From: Plasmodiophora brassicae
Lineage: Eukaryota > Endomyxa: Phytomyxea > Phytomyxea > Plasmodiophorida
DNA length: 64,000 bases
Direction: 5' to 3'
Assembly: GCA_036867785.1 (NCBI GenBank)
Contig: CP145416.1
Span: forward strand, 1,240,001-1,304,000
Part shown: in pieces, positions 1 to 12,644 of the stretch
Position numbering within the stretch: the first letter of the stretch is position 1
Layout: every line of letters begins with the position of its first letter
The notes under the pieces: generated by a model
The model's database searches: none
Seen by the model: only the letters and a program-made list of their open reading frames with translations
Told to the model about the DNA's origin: nothing
Translations under genes and position numbers: made by a program

Positions 1-89
1 TCGTGTTCTGGGAGCACTACAAACGATTAGCCGCATCCAGAGGCTATTGACCGCCTTGGTCCGCGCCTGCGTTTATTAGGGCGCCCGCC

Positions 90-725
90 TCATATCGGCG
101 GGTGCACTGGTTCACTGGCGACCTGGCACGGGTGCTCACCCCGGGCGATGAGGTTGATGTCGCCTAAAGGCATTCGGAACCCGATGCCGGCCAGGCGGGC
201 GACGGCGGCCAGGACGACGCATTCGACGATGGCGCCACCGACGCCGAAGAACGTCGTCGATATGCCCCCTGGCATCGACGTCATCCACCACAGGTGGAGG
301 CCGGAATTGACCACCTGCGTCCACTCGGTTACGAACACAGGGGAGGCGATTCGTAGAGCGACCTCGTCCCACCAGATAGCAGCAGTAGACGAGCAGGAGG
401 CGCCAGCTGAGGAACTTGACGCCCAGGTAGCCCAGCACGGGTAGGATGGCGACGACCATGCCGAGGATGGCGAAGTTCATCGACAGGACGTTCGAGTTGA
501 TGATGATGATGATGGTGACCCAGGTCAGCAGCCCGTCTGCGACGACCAGCCAGGTCGTCGCACGCCTCACGTCAACGCATTCCTGCGCTCGATCGTAGGC
601 CTCGCTCTACAAACTCCACGCTTCAGTTGCGGTTCGGCCGGCGCCGGCCAACGGCTCCCTACCGCAGGCGTTCGCTCCTTCTTGATCACTGGAGGCGCTT
701 CGTCCGCCTCGGCCTGGGCTCCCAT
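90..725 (-). CDS. Four-TM membrane protein, unknown function (3 exons, 173 aa)
   Basis: Three exons (725-663, 606-373, 314-90) joined by 56- and 58-bp GT..AG introns give an uninterrupted 173-residue protein starting MGAQAEADEAPP. After a short charged N-terminus it has four hydrophobic helices at roughly residues 38-58, 66-88, 92-112 and 118-142, the first ending in an isoleucine run. It has no signal peptide, and I do not recognise the family; a small tetraspan protein of an internal or plasma membrane is all that can be said. It is transcribed in the same direction as the deacylase gene upstream (stop at 919), with under 200 bp between. The start ATG is the only in-frame one before the first acceptor. 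Confidence 0.7.
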
Positions 726-918
726 GTTCGCGCGCTACGTGTCACTTGTACGACGCGAGCCGGTCGCGCGTGCGCCGCCGTGTCATCTGATCGGGCGCGC
801 GCCTGATCGATCATATCCCTCGGAACCGTTGACAGTGTGTGTGAGCGGTTGGATGGGTGGGCGTGTATTTCGACTGCGATAGATGACTGATGACCGGACA
901 ATCGTTCGTGGTTCCGGG

Positions 919-2333
919 TCAGGCGTGTCCGTCGTTGGCACCCTGCAGGAACTCGCCGCGCGTCGTCCCTGGAGACACCCGCGTTCACGTCTGGCGAACG
1001 ACGGACAGCGAACGCATCGCGTACCGAGGTGGATGACACGACAGCCAGCGGCGCAAACCGGATCCATGGAACGCCCGACAACGATCGCGTCGTCGTCGGC
1101 GATGAACGTCTTGACGAGGCTGCCGTACAGGTCGCGAAGTTCGGCGACGACCTCGCCCTTGCTGACCCAGGTATTCACTTGCGGGCGGACCGTCAGGAAC
1201 CCGCCCTTGTCGCTGAAGATCCAGAACGACCTCTTGCAGACTACAGCACGGAACACACGTCAGCAGCGGTCGTTCATCCCCACAAGCGTAGTGTTCGATT
1301 GGCATTGACCTGTGACGCCCTTCCTGTGGCGCACGACAGCGGCCTTGTCACCGATCATGCGGAAGGCCGTTAAGACGTTCCAGATGCCGTCAACGGCCTC
1401 GCCCACCATCTGACTGTTGATTCGCGACGGATCGCCGATCTCGACGACCACCGTCGGGATGCCCTTCGCCGTCGCCGCCGCACGTAGTGACCCCTAGACG
1501 ACAGGCGCCGCTCAGGTCCAGCACAGGCAACCGAATTGACCCATCACCGACGGTTGCAGGCGTGCTGTGCACGATGATCTGGGCGGTCTGCAATTCGGCC
1601 AGGCTGCGACAGGCGTCATTGGTCATGTCAACGCGAACGTAGAGCGAGTTCGCATTGCCGACGCTGGCCGTGTGCAGATCAATGGCCACATCCGCCTTCG
1701 ACACGATCTTCTCGAAGACGACCCGAGCGTACGACTTGGAGCTGTCGCCGCCCGTCTTCCCAGGGAACAGCCGGTTCAGATCGCGCCCATCGAGGAACCC
1801 GCGCTGGTGCCGATTGTAACCTGCGGCAGAGCAAGCGTGTCACTCGATCTCGACGTCTCCCCGTATGGGCGATCACGTGGTTTACCCTCCATGTTCGCAA
1901 CGGGAACGGTCACGACCGTACCGCGCAGCGTCTCGACGTTCAGTGTCTGGAGGACGCGGAAGATGAGCGGGACGCCGTTGAGTTCGTTGCCATGAACGGC
2001 GGCGATCAGCGCTGGACGACGCCGTCAGAATTATTAGCAGCAGCAGCACGATGAACATGGCACGCCGTCCGTACCGAGGACAGGGCCGTCCTGGGTGCCC
2101 TTGGCGACAATGACAGGGATGTGGTTGTTGTCGCCAGCGGCATTGGTGACAGTCTCCAGTTTGAGTCTGTGGACGCACCCGCCGGGCAACTCGTCCAGGT
2201 TCAGGGACCCGACGACTCGGGCGTTGTCAGCACCATCCGGCGACGTCGCGTCGTGACAGGCGGTGGCGGCGACCGTGCTGACCAGGGTGAGCGCTCCCAG
2301 GATCGCCAACGGACGACAGGTCATGGGGCGCAT
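919..2333 (-). CDS. Secreted AspA/AstE-type zinc deacylase (aspartoacylase / succinylglutamate desuccinylase family)
   Basis: Six exons (2333-2075, 2011-1886, 1820-1552, 1493-1310, 1240-1025, 968-919) with introns of 56-69 bp splice to exactly 368 codons. The N-terminus (MRPMTCRPLAILGALTL...) is a signal peptide. The family landmarks follow in order: the zinc motif VHGNELNG, the DLNRLFPG motif, the second zinc histidine in AIDLHTASVG, GSLRAAATAKGIP, and the EIGDPS segment holding the likely catalytic Glu, then a beta-rich C-terminal domain ending VIHLG. The family hydrolyses N-acyl or amide bonds of small amino-acid conjugates using one zinc. A signal peptide is unusual for aspartoacylase and suggests action in the secretory path or outside the cell. 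The substrate cannot be told from sequence. Confidence 0.88.
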
Positions 2334-2934
2334 CGCTCGCCCCTGATGCGAAGACGACGCGAAGTGTGCAGAGGGCAGGGCGCGGGCGGACTTTCGCGCG
2401 AGGGCGCCCCCGGCCGGCCCCCAGTGACAGGAATGCGTGACCAGTGGCCAGTGCGGACTGCTGCTGCCGCTGGACGCACTGGACAGAGCCGACGCCGCCA
2501 GTGGCGCTGGAGCCAGAAATATCGCCCGCTGCCGTCGTCATCGACGCATCGTCGACTGAGGATGGCCGATCCGACTGGATGACTAAATACTAACGGGCGT
2601 CGAATCTATGTACCTACGTGGAATGTATACGCAGCAACGGAACATAACACCTTCCACCTAGCACGGCGTGCCTGTGGCGGGCGACACCATGAAGGCGAAA
2701 CGGTGTCTGGTGTCTATGGCGCTCTCCCGGAAGACCTGACATGCGATAAGCGGCAGACGTGCGTCGCTGTATGTAGGCAGGCTCTGTATAGCTCTGTGCA
2801 AGCGCCACTCCCATATGCATGGCACAGGGCGCGGTGCTGACGAGGTCCTGCGCCCGGGTTGCTGTGGGGTCGGTGCTGGTATAGTGGTGGGCGGGGCGGG
2901 GCGGGCGGTGTCCGTGGCGGAGTTGCCCATCGCG
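2334..2934. other. Divergent intergenic region, no gene seen
   Basis: About 600 bp lie between the start codons of the deacylase (minus) and NUP50 (plus). I see only antisense or unsupported open frames here. The left part around 2580 is AT-richer (CTAAATACTAACGG). It probably holds both promoters and 5' UTRs; no clear TATA box was found. Confidence 0.5.
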
Positions 2935-4231
2935 ATGACGCGCAAGCGACAAGCTGGTGATGACCTGGCGGCCATTCACAGATCCGATAGCGACGACAAC
3001 GCTGATGCCGGTGTTCGTGCTTCGTAGACGATGGAATCCAGTGGCCCCGCCGTACTGATACGTTTGATTGTTGGGCGTAGGACGGTGGCACATGGCAGCG
3101 TGTCGACGATGAGGAGCTTGCCAAGCGCGAGTGCGTATTCATTTACAACATCGGTGGCGGCTCGGTCTGACTCATCTGCTATGGACCAGGATCGTCAAGG
3201 TTAGTCGAAAGCCGAAATCGACACTGAATCCCGAGGCGGCCCCTTTCCCTGCGTTCAACTTCGGCGCCACCCCTGCGGCGTCTGCTCCCAAGTCGCCTCC
3301 AAAGGGTGCCGCTCCTGCACCGAAATCGCCACCGAAGGGTGCCAGGCCATCCCCAGCTGACGAGTCCAACCCGCTCCTCAAGTTCCTCGCACCGGCTGGG
3401 TCCTGGAACTGTTCGGTCTGCCTTCTGACGAATAAGGCATCGGATAAGAAATGTGTTGCGTGCGATAGCCCTGCGCCGGGTTCGACATCACCGAAGCCGG
3501 CACAAGCGGCAGCCGCAGGTGCCAGCGAGTTCAAGTTCGGGGTCAGCCCCGGGGAGACGACGGGAGACGTCCCGTCCTTCAAGTTTGGCGGGGACGGCGC
3601 GACCAAACCGTTCGCCTTTGGCGGTGGCGATGGTGGGTTCAAGTTTGGTGCAACGGGCGATGCCGCGCAAACGTTCTCGTCGTTGTCGAGCAGCGGTGGG
3701 GCGACGTTCTCGTTCCTGTCTGCCGGCACCAAGCCGGAAGGCGGCGATAGTGACGACCAGCCGGCTTCGTCGTTCTCGTTTGGAACGGTACCGACGGCTG
3801 GTGCTGGGCTGGAGACGACGTCAGCGGCACCACTTGCCGAGCCGGTCCCCACTGGCGAAGAGAACGATACGATCGTTGCCAAGATTGCTGTCGCCGCGTA
3901 CACGTTGAAGGAGGTCGAGAAGGAGGTTGACGGGAAGACGGAGACGAAGCAGAGCTGGCTGGAATGCGGATCCGGCGAGTTGCATGTCAACAAGTATCAG
4001 GATGCGGCTGGCAAGGATGCCGCCCGCATGGTGCTGCGCATGGCCAAGACGCATCGTCTCGTGCTGAACGTACCAGTCTTCAAGGGCATGGTCTACGAGA
4101 GGGCCAGCGTGCGTATGGTGCGATTGTCGACTGTAGGCGAGGACAACAAAATCGAGGCATACCTGCTAAAGTCAAAGACGAAAGAGGAGACCGACGCCCT
4201 TGTCAAGGCCATCGAGGAGCTCACAGCCTAA
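2935..4231 (+). CDS. NUP50: NUP50-like nuclear-pore protein with RanBP2-type zinc finger and Ran-binding domain
   Basis: Three exons (2935-3012, 3081-3130, 3190-4231) splice to 390 codons. The short first exons encode the NUP50-type N-terminus: MTRKRQAGDDL, an acidic stretch, then TWQRVDDEELAKREIVKVSR, which matches the conserved importin-binding N-terminal pattern. Next come Pro/Lys-rich sequence, one RanBP2-type zinc finger (W-N-C-x2-C-x10-C-x2-C near residue 105), a region of FG-type motifs (FKFG, FAFG, FSFG), and a C-terminal Ran-binding domain (DTIVAKIAVAAYTLKE... to the stop). NUP50 works at the nuclear basket, helping importin-alpha release cargo and recycle. The donor of intron 1 (GTTCGT) is weaker than the others, so that border is less sure. 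The zinc finger is not part of animal NUP50. Confidence 0.85.
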
Positions 4232-4336
4232 ACCGCAGCAAGCAAGCGCCTCTGTAAAATATACTGCTAGAGCGGTAAACCGTTTGCACAAAAGCCAATT
4301 ACATTCTGTACGATGCAACACGTCCTGGGCAGGCGG

Positions 4337-6708
4337 TCACGACGATGCCTTCTGCGATTCCAGAAGCAGCTTCTCAGCATTGTTGAGCGTCTGCTCGAGC
4401 ACGAGATGATTAGACACCATCGAGATCTTCGGATACGTTGCCTGCTCGCCCTGCCGCAGGTAATGTTCCATGCGTTGCCTGTCAGGGTCGCTCACACACG
4501 TCACGATGTCGCGGAACACGCCCCATCCTCGAGATGGATAAATGGTGACGTTCCCCCAATGCTTCTGCAGGAACAGGACCGACCAGTCCTACAACGGGGC
4601 GCTGAGCAACAATCATACATCGGCGGTCGCAAACGGCACCAGACCTGCGAGAACAGCATAGGCATCAGGTCCAACTCGGATATCATACGAAGCCACTTGC
4701 GCATCTCAAGCTTGAGGAAGGCCTCTGCGGCGCTGCTGAAGAACCCGCCTCGAAGACTGCTGCCCCCTGTCCGCATGATCGGGCGACCGGACGACCCGCG
4801 ACACTCGTAGACGAACGGGACAATGTGCGGGTTCACCTGACTGACAACGAGGAAGTTGACGTTGAACTGTTCAGCGAGCTGCCTCGCGGGAATGTCATTC
4901 TTCAACGCCCCATCCGACCAGCATTTGCCGAAATCCATAAAGTGCTACCAGCAGAGGGGCGCCAGCAATCAGCGACCGCTGTTCCCATCGACTGGTCAGG
5001 AGCAGCACATTACCTCGAGTTTCCCGTCACGGTTCTTGGCCAACAGCGTAATCGCGGGCAGCAATGGAGGAATGCCCGAACTCGCAAGAACCGCACACCA
5101 TATGACCACATTGGGTGCTGTGATATAGTTCCTGAACCACGCCAGTCAGGAAACGGGACACGGGACGACCCGCTGTGCATTACAAGATGATCGGAGCTCC
5201 CCACTTGTTCTCGCTCGTGCATGTAATGTTGAGAATCCGACCTACAGCACTGTCAGTACGCGCGCTAGCAGGTTGGCATCAGATCGACCGACCTGTCTTC
5301 TGATACGCCTCCAGGAAGGTCATGTCTTTGAAGACAAGGGGGCGCAGCATGTCACGCCACAGCTTTTCGTGAAAGACGCGTCCGGTTCGTAAGTATCGAC
5401 TAGCACATCATGAATAGAGGCGACAACTGGTAATTGTTATGGACCAACTTGATCAATGTTTTCCAGGACTCACAGCACGGAGTCAGAAGAGTGCAGAAGT
5501 CTGGCGTAAGAATACTCTGGACTTCTTCATCGGTCCGGCACCCAATGATCGCAGCAACAAGCGCACCGCCAGAACTGTGCCCCATTAGTATCCAGCACGC
5601 ATCGTGCGATTTCCCTTACCTTCCGCAGATAATGGTGGGCAAGAGCTGACATTCCAGCAGAGCTTTAGCGACACCGAAATGATAATACGCCTATATGTCG
5701 CATTCGTAAGATCCGACAGAATAACAACACCTCCAAAGTGTACCATTGAGCCTCCAGAACTCAAGCACAGCGCCGTACGCCCGTACGATGCTTTCGCCTT
5801 TCTGACGAAGTCCAGTTTCTGTGCCAGAGGCACGTTTTTAGCGGCCACATACTGTACAATCTGTCACCGAATGCATTCCATTGACCAGCAGCTAGACATG
5901 CCTTATCCGTCGCCTCAACGGAGACATCGTAGTATCTCTGCAGTGCCAGCTTCGTGCCTACGAAACGTGTGTGTGTCAACGCGTGCGTCCGTTCTTCGCA
6001 GCGGCACGATACCAGAGAACGTCTCGGCGTACAGACGTTCGTTGTCCACTCCAAGTCCCGCTACGAGACGACATCATCAGCGACAGTGGTCATACCAGGG
6101 GCGACGCTACCGCAAACACACCTGCGTTGGCATTGTATGCCCGACAGAGAAGTTGTTCCAGTTTGTCCATGGATGCCTTGGAGGGTTCACCAGACGCCAG
6201 CGTGTTGCAGGCCGCTGCCAGCTTGTTTGTAATGCTCTTGACGGTCTTGTAGTCGTAGAACGGCGACCGATCAATGGTCTTGTAGAAGTCGTGGTCGCAT
6301 GCGACGTCAAGCGCCATTGCATTACGTCTCCATTCCTGTCACATGGTCAGCAGTGACGACCAGGCAAGGCATTGATGACCAGCAGACGACTACCTCATAC
6401 GATTCGGCATTGTCCAGCGCATTCAGCAGCTTGCCGCGTTTGCCGTCCGCTAGGTTCGACACCGTCTCCCATACTGATATGCACAGACGCAGCGTGAAGT
6501 ACAGGATCAGTTCGCATGTGATGATCGCGAAGACAACCACGAGGAGCGGCCACCGGAACACCTTCTGCATGCCCTTGACGCCCCTCTCGAATCGCCCATA
6601 GAACGAGCTGGCCAGCGAGTCATCCAGGGAGTCGCCCTCCACCGACGACTCCACGGACGCGACATCGTCGAACGATGCGGAACGAGACATCGCGGCAGCG
6701 TCCACCAT
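4337..6708 (-). CDS. Patatin-like triacylglycerol lipase (DUF3336/SDP1-Tgl3/4/5 type)
   Basis: About eleven exons with 45-69 bp introns. A membrane helix near residues 45-70 is followed by the DUF3336 pattern SYEEWRRNAMALD...YDYKTVKSI, then GTKLALQRYY, ASYGRTALCLSSGG with the oxyanion-hole glycines, AYYHFGVAKALLE, the serine nucleophile elbow IICGSSGGALVA, the TFLEAYQKTGRILN motif, LNYITAPNVVIW, the Asp of the catalytic dyad in DGALKNDIPARQLAE, and FNVNFLVVSQVNPH. These are the landmarks of the lipid-droplet lipases SDP1 (plants) and Tgl3/4/5 (yeast), which release fatty acids from triacylglycerol. Ser and Asp of the dyad are both present, so it looks active. The intron before AGALV (45 bp) carries TACTAAT near its end. 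Start chosen at the first ATG (MVDAAAMSRS). Confidence 0.9.
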
Positions 6709-6895
6709 TAACCACCGCCCGGCGCAGTTTCCGCGTCACGTCCACAGCAGTAGCCGCTGTTGCACTCTCAATGGCGCACTCGGCACTACCTATGTAGGTT
6801 CTCGTACTCGTACTCATACTCCCACAAGCAGAATATCTAGCCATGTATGCCCTATACGCGTACGTACGAGACTCTCGGATCGGGGCAACCATCCG

Positions 6896-9800
6896 TCAGT
6901 ACCGTACATTAGTCCCGAGCATGGGGACATGTGTGAAACTGAACGAGGGCGGCAGCAGCGCACCGTTGGAGGACGGTAGTTGTGGAGCGCGGACAGCTGT
7001 GCGGACGGTGTCTTCCAGGAGACGCAACGAATCCGTGACGCGTTCGATGGCCAGACGGTCATCGTCGGGTTCCGAAGCGCCGGCCAGGGTTTCAATCGCT
7101 CGGCGGATGCGGACGATCTCCTGGAGGACGTCTTGGGGAATTACAGCCGGTGTGGGCGAGTGCCGCGTACAGTACAGGACACGTTCGATCAGGATGCAAA
7201 GTGCATGCTCAAGAACGAGGCGGGGCAGCTTGGCATCCCGTAAGGGCAGATGCTTCTCAGTCGTGCAGAAATCGACCAGGTCGACGAGGAACGTCAGCGG
7301 AGGTGCACCTTTGTCTGCACCGTCAGACCTCGACGTCAAATCAAACACGAACAGGTCCGGCGTCCGTTGCGCCTGCGACAGCACGTTGAGTCAGCCAAAC
7401 CTTCACACACCAAACAACCAGCAGACGCACAGGCTGGATCCTGAGGTACATCAAACCAGTGGCAACGATTCGGAGAAGCATTTCACACTCAGCGGACGAT
7501 GAATCCCGGAAAGACCCGCTGACGAGAGCCTGTGTCGCAGCGACCGTCGTATTTCGCGAGTAGTACCGCAGGTCGTTCTCGATGGAAGCGGGCAGTTCAC
7601 GAAATCGCTTTGGCGAGCTCCCTGGAGGAACGGTCAGCACCGCTCATTGGCGTTAGGGTACGAGGAGTGCGAACCGATTGCGGAAATGACACGCAACGAG
7701 CGATGGACTTCCTCCAGGTTTTCGGCAATGAGTGGAATCCTGATCCCAACAAGCAGCGTCCGACGAAACACAACGGCAAACTCGACGACGTGCCGTTGAA
7801 ACAATCGTTCCGTGCCACCCTCTCTGTAAAGACCACATCAGTACGCTACATGTGCTTGGGAGCAGTTCGTAACGACCTTGACGACCATCGCAGAAGAGCA
7901 ACGACCAAATCAAGCAGAAGGCACCAGACTTCGTGGGTACGACCTCCTCCTCCTCCTCCTCCTGCGCTCGAAAGCGGATCCACATTCCGGAGCCAACTGT
8001 TGCTGAATCTCGGCAGCACGCCCAGCTCAATCAGAAGTTCACTGAGAACAATCGCAAACCTGGCCTCAGCAAACAACCTCAGGCAACACGATGTGCGCTC
8101 TACCTCCCACGGGAATGATGAGCAACCGCTATGGACGTCATTAGCAACGTGCGCAGGCGTACTTGTTCGGCTCCAGTTGGCTCCGATTGGCCTGCCCAAT
8201 GCATCATGGCCGAGAGAGCAGATCGAAGCGCAGGAATGTCAGCCAACGAAACGGTGGGTGGCAATCCCACGACAAACGTGGGTATGTAGCGATACCAGGC
8301 GGCATGTTGACTGCGTTCGGTGAGATTGCAAGCGATTCTCAACGCAGCCATATGGTGGTCTGATCCGCGAGGCAACCGCACAGCGAATTCGCTGAGTAAC
8401 CCGTCGCATACAGCCGCATAGGCCAACGTTGTCGGCTGAACAGCAGGGTTATCGCCCAGAGCGAGGCATTGCAGGTACGAAGACGAGTGCAACTCCAGGG
8501 CACGCACCAGTGTATCCCAAGGTGGGGCCACGTCGGCACAATGATAGGAAACAGCCAGAAGCAGCTGGGCACAGTCCCGAATGACGGGAAGCGGTATCCC
8601 TTCCAAGGCGAGCGAATGCGTAGTCAAGCGTGTCACATAGTCACTGCTCGGGAAGTCAGCCGGGACACACTTGTACAACAGGGTGGCTTCGATGAAGAGT
8701 TTCCAATTCGTGATGCAGGCTATGAACGCGGAACTCGTTTCATCATCGAAGCTGGCCCATTCTTCGCTGGTGGGAAGAAACTGATACAGCCACTGGGACG
8801 CCGACTTCAGCACCCTCGGCAGAATGTTCGACGAAGTCAACGACTTGCTCTTGTTGTCAGTGTACCGTAGCTCACAGGTAATCGTGCGAAACACGCATGA
8901 CGCAGATCGAACGCCGGCAAGACGTAGTCGTGGCGCTTCGGCAGCTGACGGGATAGGATTGACGAGGGCCAACGTTGGCGCAGCCGTCGCCCCCCATAAT
9001 TCGTCGCCATGACGCTCCAGAAGGAAATCAACGACGGTCGCAATGCTGCGATACTCGGTTGCAGACTCCCACAGGTGCTGGACAACTTGCAGGACAGATT
9101 CGAGGACAAGCAGGTCACCGTTGCTGGTGAGCAGCAATTCCCGAAGAGGTGCCCATACGCCTTCGCGCTGCGACACAGCAGCGCTGTCGGTGCCCTCGAG
9201 GTTCGCAGCACTGAAACCGAATAGTCGTTCGGCCATGCCGGGCTGAAACTGCAACGTTGCACTCAACAGCTCCAGGACGCAGGACTGGAAAGTAGCGTTC
9301 TGGAGCGAAAGAAGACGACGGCACTGTACTCGAAGCTCGTGGACTTTGGCCTATCGTGAAGGGTCAGCAACACGGAAGCCATGATGAGATCCAACAGACC
9401 TGGCCGATCAAACCGGCTATAGCGGATATCTCATGGACAGCGGGGCCGGCGAGGCTAGACAGCACAGACAGCCGCGTCAAGGTCACAATGGAGTGACGCG
9501 ACCACGTATACTCGGGCAGTTCGAGATACGCTGATATCTGGCGAAGTACGCGCGCGCTGTCCAGACCGGACTTGAAGAATAGGTCAAGAAGCGATTCGTT
9601 CAGTGGATCGACCCCGGGACGGTGGTTCCATTCAACGCGAATGTTCAGTAGCAATTGAAGCGCGCGGAACGCAAGGGCGACTTGTGTGCTGACGACATCC
9701 TTGACACGTTTGGGCTGTCCGAATTCCAGGAAGAGGCGATCGTTGATGATCGGATGGATCAGCGAACGTTGCATGAGACTCTCGTTGCAAAGTCGAACAC

Positions 9801-12108
9801 CGATGCCGTAGCCAACTTGGCCGCGAAGCGTCAGTCTAGCCAGGAGATCATCGGACGACAACACTGTCACGAAGAGCGTCAGAAGAGATTCGCCCAGCGT
9901 CCACCTTCCGACATCTTCCGCGAAACGCCATCCGCAGTAACAGACGAACACATCTGCCACAATGTCAGTAACTGGGTGGCAACAAGCCGAAATAAACGGG
10001 ACTGAGCGCAAGAGAACGCTGGCCTGTCAGAAGAAATATAGAAACGTTACCGTTGCAGACAAAGTCCATTAGGCGAGACGCGAGTGGAGCGTAGTCGTCG
10101 ATAGGGAAATGCAGGTCGGTGTCACTTTCGAGCAGGATGCGATCTATGACGCGAATAATCTTTGCCGTGCACGAGTACGAGCACCGCGGCAAGTCGACAT
10201 TGTACAGGAACTTATGCGCCAGCAGGGGCAGGGAGTATCGTTGCAGAAGGCGTGCGAATTCGGCATCGCAGCGCGGAGCGTGACACAGAAGCCCGAGACA
10301 AACTTCAACTAGGAGTGGATCGACAGCTCGGCTTTGGACGACATGCTCGGCGACGTAATGGAGCAGGACAAGAACCGATTCGATGAACGAGACGGACAGA
10401 TTCAGACTCCCATCATTACCCGCGTGCGAAATCATCTCCAGGGCGCATCGCGCGAACTCGGACACGAACGTCGATTCGTTGGTGTCCCCCGCACTGAGTG
10501 CCCGAACCGCACGGGCGAATACGTCCTGCATGGCCGCGAATCCGCCTGGAATGGTCTGTTCCAGCACAGATGCAGCATGAGCAACAGACATCGGTGAGCT
10601 GGACATCACGCGAAGTAACGATAGGAACGGCGCCATTTCCTTATGGTAGGACGATTGGAGCGGCATCGTCAATGCGGTCTGGAAACGATGGTACATATTG
10701 GCGAACAGCGGAAACGACCGCAGATCAGATGCATTCGCAATGGCAGCATCGATTTCGGACCACATTCGTTCGGACAGTTCAGGGTTCCTTTCCAGCAGGA
10801 GCGTGTACAACGGCGCAAGCATGCGATCGAAGAACCCGTCAAGAGAATACAGGACGTTAAAGATGTTCGAGACGCATACCGCGGTCAGCAGATCGTGGTA
10901 GGTTTCGCGAGCCAACAGTGACGACGCATCCAATAGCGGGTGCGCGTCCAGCTCACGAATGGCATGTGCGAGGCCGGGGAACGCATCGAGACGCATGGCT
11001 TGCGACAGATACCGAAGAGTTCCCTGTTGCAGTTCCGAAACGTCACCATTCCCAAGCTGGTAGGAGAGACAGAGGTAAACAGCGAACGATAAGAAGATGG
11101 GACCGTATTCGCCAGCAGTGGCAGGCAGCGCATCGAACAACGATGCGTCAGCAGGCAGGCTGCCGATCGTCGGCTGACGTCGATTGCTGGGATCCGACAA
11201 TGCCGAATGCAGAGAACGAAGATGCATGGTCTGCGTGAAGAGCAGCGTCCAGAGCGAGGTGATGCAACGGCACGAACGACGACCATCCGACGATAGCAAC
11301 GTGTACAACGGGGACGTGTCTTGCGACTGGAACAGGTTGAGCAGTGATTCAACCTGCTGCTGGGTAGGCGACTCCTTGAACGCAAACAGGTAACAGGCGA
11401 TGACCTGAAGACAGGACGCCTGTTGGTCGACGATACCGTCGGCCCAGTAGGTGATGTGCTCGGCGCTCAACTGCTTGGGAATATCACCCGCAGACAGGGC
11501 ACGGTACGACGTAATGATGCTATCGAACAGATCCGGGACCTGTGGCAGAATTACACGCGCGACAGGACAGTAGGGCGACCCAGCATCGCCTGCCGCCTGG
11601 AGGAGCAAACTGAGCAGCATCAGCAGGTGCGTCCTCTCATGCAGGTAAAACTGCAGGAAGACGTCGAATTCGGGTTCCGCCTCCGACGCCCTCAGGTTCA
11701 TGAATTGCCCGAACAATGATAGGCACACGCCGTACGGCACGTCCTGCCGCAAACGTCATTACGTATTCGCATGGCTCGATCGACACGTCGTATTATCGTA
11801 CCAGTTTGTCGGCAATGTACCGAACCTGGGACAGCTCTCGTTTATCGTTGGCCGGCGTGGCGCTGGGCGATTCTTCGGCGTAGTAGCGCACGTTGAGTCG
11901 GAGACGCCGCAGCACATCCGGTTTCGACAGTTCGTCATGCTGGGAATGATCGAAGCGCCCCGGTGAGCCCGTGCAGATGGTCACGCGGCAGCAGCAGCAG
12001 CAGCAGCCATACCAGTCGTTGCGTGGAGAACCTCGCCGGGTCAGCGTTGCTCAGGTATCGGCAGAATTCCGCGTTGGACAGCACCAGGCCGCCGCCGTCA
12101 GCCGCCAT
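6896..12108 (-). CDS. NUP188: NUP188-like inner-ring nucleoporin
   Basis: A large minus-strand gene, about 1,600 residues in roughly ten exons. The N-terminal exons (start MAADGGGLV at 12108) lead into the 583-residue open block 11752-9965, which carries the NUP188 hallmark FYLHERTHLLMLL followed by PYCPVARVI, QLSAEHITYW and QVIACYLFAFKE, in the order and spacing of vertebrate NUP188. The rest is continuous alpha-helical repeat, with exons around 10011-9390, 9350-8100 and then about 8050-6896 joined by 49-58 bp introns (for example LIGQ|AKVHELRVQ, and VISAIG|SSPKRF). The C-terminal part has the THEVWCLLLDL and IPLIAENLEEVHRS segments seen in NUP188/NUP205. NUP188 forms the inner-ring scaffold of the pore with NUP93. 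One intron (about 11950-12020) contains a (CAG)7 tract. Exact borders near 9990 are less certain. Confidence 0.82.
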
Positions 12109-12644
12109 CTTGCGGACAGCTGCGCCACGCGCCGCAAATTGCCGGAGTCCACTGACACCACCACCTCGGACACATCGTTAGCCATAGATCCGCGTGCTCC
12201 ATTACTGCTTCTTCCTTGGCCAAGTCGGCGAGGACCAGCGGCTATGGCAACGCGAGCGGACGCGTCCCGGGCGAAACCGTACAATACAGTCGGGGAGCCA
12301 AGCAGCCAGTGGGCTGTTCTCGCGAACGGATTACCGGGAGCATGCGTCGTCTCTGTACTGGGACACCCACTCCCGGCAACAATCCAGTGGGGATTACGAC
12401 ACCATAGCGCTCATGTACGAGTGCCCCGCCCCCGTCGATCGTTTGTTCATTGCCCAATGAGCAACACTTGATGACCGTTTGATATAAATAGGATAGACAG
12501 GTAACCGACGCTCCACGTCGGTGACTGGATTCGGTCGAGCGCACGCGACGCCTGCATGTCGTGTTCTGGTGCATACTGGTGACGTCACGTTCCGACCGGC
12601 CTCGATCGTCGTTGCACGCCTGTATGACCTGGCAGCACTGGGCA
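12109..12644. promoter_or_regulatory. Divergent promoter region with TATA box
   Basis: This gap separates the starts of NUP188 (minus) and the sphingomyelin-synthase-like gene (plus). A TATAAATA box lies at 12483-12490 on the plus strand, about 155 bp before the plus-strand ATG. A short in-frame-looking ATG at about 12184 on the minus strand does not connect cleanly to NUP188 and may be 5' leader. Confidence 0.45.

Noticed and set aside
3172-3993. Minus-strand 273-codon frame over NUP50
   Set aside because: Exact antisense of the FG/zinc-finger coding exon; Pro/Ser-rich reflection with no domain.
12051-12184. Alternative NUP188 start at MANDVSEVV (12184)
   Set aside because: To reach the NUP188 frame it needs an extra ~45-bp intron; the ATG at 12108 gives a clean start. 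Kept only as a possible leader.
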